From: Bryobacterales bacterium
GTDB lineage: Bacteria > Acidobacteriota > Terriglobia > Bryobacterales > Bryobacteraceae
Direction: 5' to 3'
NCBI GenBank assembly: GCA_003142355.1
Contig: PLMF01000169.1
Span: 3,572-20,979 of the forward strand
Length of the DNA stretch: 17,408 nt
The notes below the pieces were generated by a model. It ran no database searches. It was not told the origin of the DNA and saw only the letters and a list, made by a program, of their open reading frames with translations. This document shows positions 14,642 through 17,408 of the stretch, one piece after another; position 1 is the first letter of the stretch, and every line of letters starts with the position of its first letter. The translations under genes were made by a program, and so were the position numbers.

Positions 14642-16033
14642 TCAAACCCGCCGCGCGCGAACCCCGAAGTGGTACACCAGCGCGCCGGCGCCGACGGTGG
14701 CGAGGGCGGTGAGCGATGCCGCCGGCTGCCAGATCACGCCGTAGACCATCATGCAGATGCCCAGCAGGATATAGGAGGCGGGAATCAGCGGCCAGGCAAA
14801 CTGGAGCGCGCGCAGCCGCTGCCACTCCGGGCGCCCGCGCCGAAACACGAACAGCGAAGCCACCGACAGCACGGTGAACAGCGTCAGGCTGAATCCGATG
14901 TAACTCACCAGTTGGGGAAACGGCGTGAGCGTCATGATCATGGCGCACAGGCCCTGGCTCAGGATGGCGTTGACCGGCGTGTGCCAGCGCGGGTCCACCG
15001 ACGCCGCGGCGCGGAAGAACGCCTTGTTCTTGGCCATGGCGTAGTAGACGCGCGGGCCGATGGTTACCATGGCGTTGACGGTGGAGACGATGGAAAGCGC
15101 CATGAGCGCAGAAAAGGCGCCCGCTATTCTGGTTCCGAACAGATTGGAGGCGGAAAGCGCGCCGATGGCGATCACGCCTTTCATGCTTTCGAGGCGCGTA
15201 GCGTAAATGAAAACCATGTTCAGCCCGAGGTAGAGCGCGGCCACGATGGCGGTCCCGGCGGCCAGCGCGGCGGGCAGGGTTCGCTCCGGCCGGCGCACTT
15301 CCTCCGCCACGTAGGTGGCGGCGTTCCATCCGCTATAACCGAACATCACCCAGAGCAGGCTGACGATGAACTGCGCCGGCAAGCTCACCGTCGAGGTGCG
15401 AACGGCGTGCTCGGAAAAGTGGCTCCAGCTGCCGCTGCCGGCGGCGAACCCCATCAGCACAAAGCCGGCGATCACAATCAGCTTGGTGGAAGTGAGCACA
15501 TTCTGCACTTTGGCGGCGCGGCCCACGCCAAAGCAGTTCAGAATGGTGAAGGCGGCAATCAGCCCGCAGGCCGCCAGTTGGCCCGCGCCCAGGCGCAGCG
15601 AAAACGCGCCCGAGCCAATCACCAGCGCCGCGTTGGCCTGTCTCAGGCTGGGGAAGAAGTATCCCAGGTAGTCGGAGAACGCCAGAGCCGCGGCGGCAAT
15701 GGGCGCCGAAAAGCCCGCGAAGAACGAGACCCACCCGGTCATGAAGCCCCACTCCGGGCCAAAGGCGTGGGTCAGGTAAACGTACTCCCCGCCGGAGCTG
15801 GGGAAATTGATGCCCAGCTCGGAATAGCTGAGCGCGCCGGCAAAGGCGAAGAGGGCGCCGACGCCCCAGCACGCCAAAATCATGCTGGCGCTGCCCAGGT
15901 CGCCGGCCATGAAACCAGTGGTGGCGAAGATGCCCGTCCCCACCATGTTCGAGATCACCAGCGCGGTGGCGCTGAAGAAGCCGAGCTGCCGCAGCAACCC
16001 GGGCTTGAGGCCCTGCGTTTTCAGGATGGCCAT
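14642..16033 (-). CDS. APC-superfamily amino-acid permease
   Basis: 463 residues, about 12 hydrophobic segments. The first helix carries the substrate-binding break GTGIF (32-36, in ISNMVGTGIFATTGF). Helices 2-3 have the family motifs LSYSELGINFPSSGGEYVYL and AFGPEWGFMTGWVSFFAGF. Members exchange or symport amino acids across the inner membrane; substrate specificity cannot be read here. There is no catalytic neighbour to narrow it. A helical and loop pattern typical of the family continues to the short charged tail VRARRV. The ATG at 16033 has only a weak AGG-type ribosome site. It starts 52 nt after the stop of the vWA protein, with a possible promoter in between, and is not obviously linked to the sugar-acid locus. 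Confidence 0.88.
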   Translation of the reverse strand: MAILKTQGLKPGLLRQLGFFSATALVISNMVGTGIFATTGFMAGDLGSASMILACWGVGALFAFAGALSYSELGINFPSSGGEYVYLTHAFGPEWGFMTGWVSFFAGFSAPIAAAALAFSDYLGYFFPSLRQANAALVIGSGAFSLRLGAGQLAACGLIAAFTILNCFGVGRAAKVQNVLTSTKLIVIAGFVLMGFAAGSGSWSHFSEHAVRTSTVSLPAQFIVSLLWVMFGYSGWNAATYVAEEVRRPERTLPAALAAGTAIVAALYLGLNMVFIYATRLESMKGVIAIGALSASNLFGTRIAGAFSALMALSIVSTVNAMVTIGPRVYYAMAKNKAFFRAAASVDPRWHTPVNAILSQGLCAMIMTLTPFPQLVSYIGFSLTLFTVLSVASLFVFRRGRPEWQRLRALQFAWPLIPASYILLGICMMVYGVIWQPAASLTALATVGAGALVYHFGVRARRV

Positions 16034-16050
16034 TCGGGACCTAGAGCAAT

Positions 16051-16059
16051 ATTATGCCA
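16051..16059 (-). promoter_or_regulatory. Possible extended -10 promoter of the permease
   Basis: The minus strand reads TGGCATAAT (TG-N-CATAAT, 5 of 6 match to TATAAT) in the short gap before the permease. No good -35 element is present and the leader would be only about 10 nt, so this is weak. Confidence 0.3.
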
Positions 16060-16085
16060 CCGGGCGGCGCCGGCGGTGCGCGGGA

Positions 16086-17408
16086 TCACTTCGCCAGGCG
16101 CAAGATTGCCGAGGCCACGGTCTGGAATGCCAGGGCCAGCCCGTTGGTGTCGGCGGCAGCCTCATACAGGCCGGTCTGCCAGCTTGACGTATGGTTGGTG
16201 GAATCCTTGGTGTTGGCGATCCGCTTCAGCAGGGCCGTGTCGACACCTCCGTCGCCGGTGTAGCCGATGGTGAAGATGGTGACATTCAGGTTGGTATCGG
16301 CCAGGATTCTCTTGGCCGCATTGTCGGTGGCGTTCCAACATGCAATTCCGAGGTGATACCCGTTGTCGAGATTGGTTGAGCTGTAGGTGGTCTTGAAGTT
16401 GTTGTAGAGCACCGAGGCTTGGTAGGCGGTGCCGTCGCTCGTGCTGTTGCCCCAGTAATCCTGCGGCGGGATCTGCCGGAGGTCGTCCAAATCGTTATCT
16501 TTTTGCGTCGCTTTCAGGTGGGTACAGTTAGTGACTGGCGTGCTCGGGTTGATGAGGTTCATGTCGCCGTCCGGGTTCTGCATCCACCATTTCGCGGTAT
16601 TGCTGTCGTTGGCGGCGCTGGCCAGTCGATAGAGGCCCGATGCATATCCCGTTTGCGAAGGAATCCCCCATCCCCCAATCCAGCCAATCATTTGAGTGGT
16701 GAGGGTGCCCGCCGTCCCCGGGTTGTACTTGCACGAGCTCTGGCTGGTCGATTTTAGCGAGTTGCTGCCCGGCAGGTTGCTGGGATCATTCAGGTTCGCG
16801 GACATGGCAGTGGGCACGCCATCCGTAAACAGAACAATCGCATTGAGCCTGGTGGGGTCATTGTCTATGTGATCGGCCTTTTGCAGCTCCAGGTAAGCCA
16901 GCCACAAACCTTCGGCCATGTTGGTAGCACCGCTGGCTTGGAGGTAGCCGATCATATCCAGCATATTGCCATTGGTCTGGGTGGTCTCGAAGTCGTCATT
17001 GGGACCGCCGGCGCTGGTGGGACTGGCATTGTAAGGTCTGGTGGTGGGGTATCCGACCACCGCGCTGCTGCCATAGGCCACCAGGCCCAACTCGTCGTAG
17101 CCCGAAATGAACGAGCTCGTGAATTGCTTCGCCAAGCCCTGAAGCGCGGCCAGCTCATCCACCATGGAACCGGAGCGGTCGAGCACCAGCTCAATGCGCG
17201 TCTCCCTGCGGGTAGCCACGGCGCTGGCCGCCACTGAGGATACACTTCGACCGAACATTCGCATGAACAGGAGCGGTGTGCTGACCGTCGCCGAGACCGT
17301 GATGGTATTGGAGGTGATGGTCTTCGTATAGTTGATACTCGGCGTAAGATTGGTGGTGCCCCAGAAGCCGGCGGGAAAGTTGGCGTTCAAAAACTCCCCG
17401 GCGATCTC
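16086..17408 (-). CDS. TadG-like pilus-associated protein with vWA domain (5' end outside window)
   Basis: The frame is open to the window edge (codons EIAGEF precede the TTG at 17390), so the true start lies beyond 17408; about 440 residues are visible. The first ~60 visible residues (NTITVSATVSTPLLFMRMFGRSVSSVAASAVATRR) match the beta-rich segment that follows the N-terminal membrane helix in TadG/TadE-type Flp-pilus proteins. A von Willebrand factor A domain follows with all MIDAS elements: ELVLDRSGSM (D-x-S-x-S), SGATNMAEGL (Thr) and VLFTDGVP (Asp-Gly). It ends in LALAFQTVASAILRLAK. It binds a divalent metal through the MIDAS, probably for adhesion or pilus assembly at the cell envelope. 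A stand-alone surface vWA protein is the alternative. Confidence 0.82.
   Translation of the reverse strand, partial: EIAGEFLNANFPAGFWGTTNLTPSINYTKTITSNTITVSATVSTPLLFMRMFGRSVSSVAASAVATRRETRIELVLDRSGSMVDELAALQGLAKQFTSSFISGYDELGLVAYGSSAVVGYPTTRPYNASPTSAGGPNDDFETTQTNGNMLDMIGYLQASGATNMAEGLWLAYLELQKADHIDNDPTRLNAIVLFTDGVPTAMSANLNDPSNLPGSNSLKSTSQSSCKYNPGTAGTLTTQMIGWIGGWGIPSQTGYASGLYRLASAANDSNTAKWWMQNPDGDMNLINPSTPVTNCTHLKATQKDNDLDDLRQIPPQDYWGNSTSDGTAYQASVLYNNFKTTYSSTNLDNGYHLGIACWNATDNAAKRILADTNLNVTIFTIGYTGDGGVDTALLKRIANTKDSTNHTSSWQTGLYEAAADTNGLALAFQTVASAILRLAK

Noticed and set aside
14477..16273. A 598-codon open frame on the + strand opposite the permease
   Set aside because: The translation is highly charged and repetitive with no ribosome site, while the minus strand encodes a clear 12-helix APC permease.
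1..17408. CRISPR array, tRNA/rRNA genes, insertion sequences, attachment sites
   Set aside because: I looked for regularly spaced repeats, transposase motifs with terminal repeats and tRNA-like cloverleaf sequence and saw none. The in-gene repetition at 2100-3400 is NHL-blade coding sequence.

Overview
The window reads as a chromosomal segment of a high-GC member of the Acidobacteriota, most like the Bryobacterales/Solibacter group. The pointers are an Oar-type TonB-dependent receptor with an N-terminal carboxypeptidase-regulatory domain, an NHL-repeat protein ending in the Solibacter-type TIGR03437 domain, a membrane-anchored winged-helix regulator of a kind frequent in that phylum, and several Tat- or Sec-exported enzymes. 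This placement is inference from protein style; no rRNA or tRNA gene is present.

Layout: only the first gene (TraR/DksA-type zinc finger protein, 44-433) is on the + strand. It converges on a secreted NHL/TIGR03437 protein (622-3459, -), with a perfect 14-bp stem-loop between them. All other genes are on the minus strand, so they are read from right to left: a vWA/TadG-like protein cut by the window end (16086-17408), an APC-family amino-acid permease (14642-16033), a broken kdgT (2-keto-3-deoxygluconate permease) remnant (14164-14459), a one-pass membrane winged-helix regulator (12608-13906), then a compact run of five genes: TonB-dependent receptor, Tat-exported mannonate dehydratase-like protein, exported RraA-like protein, a protein of unknown function, and a Tat-exported DUF362 protein (8668-12162 down to 3936-5144). 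A short remnant resembling the C-terminal DUF5597 domain of beta-galactosidase-like hydrolases lies past the end of that run.

The most coherent story is a sugar-acid (hexuronate/2-keto-3-deoxygluconate) locus. The outer-membrane receptor would import an oligomer or sugar acid. The mannonate dehydratase homologue would make 2-keto-3-deoxygluconate, which is the substrate of the decayed KdgT permease. The RraA-like protein belongs to a family of 2-oxo-acid aldolases. The regulator has a cytoplasmic DNA-binding domain, one membrane span and a large periplasmic domain.

The main new observation is a pair of matching 30-bp inverted repeats (GTGAAT-N18-ATTCAC). One sits directly upstream of a strong sigma70-type promoter for the receptor operon (TTGACA, 17 bp, TAGCAT). 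The other lies just upstream of the regulator gene. They are natural candidates for the regulator's operators, which would make this a one-component transmembrane switch controlling uptake and periplasmic catabolism. That link is inference and is testable.
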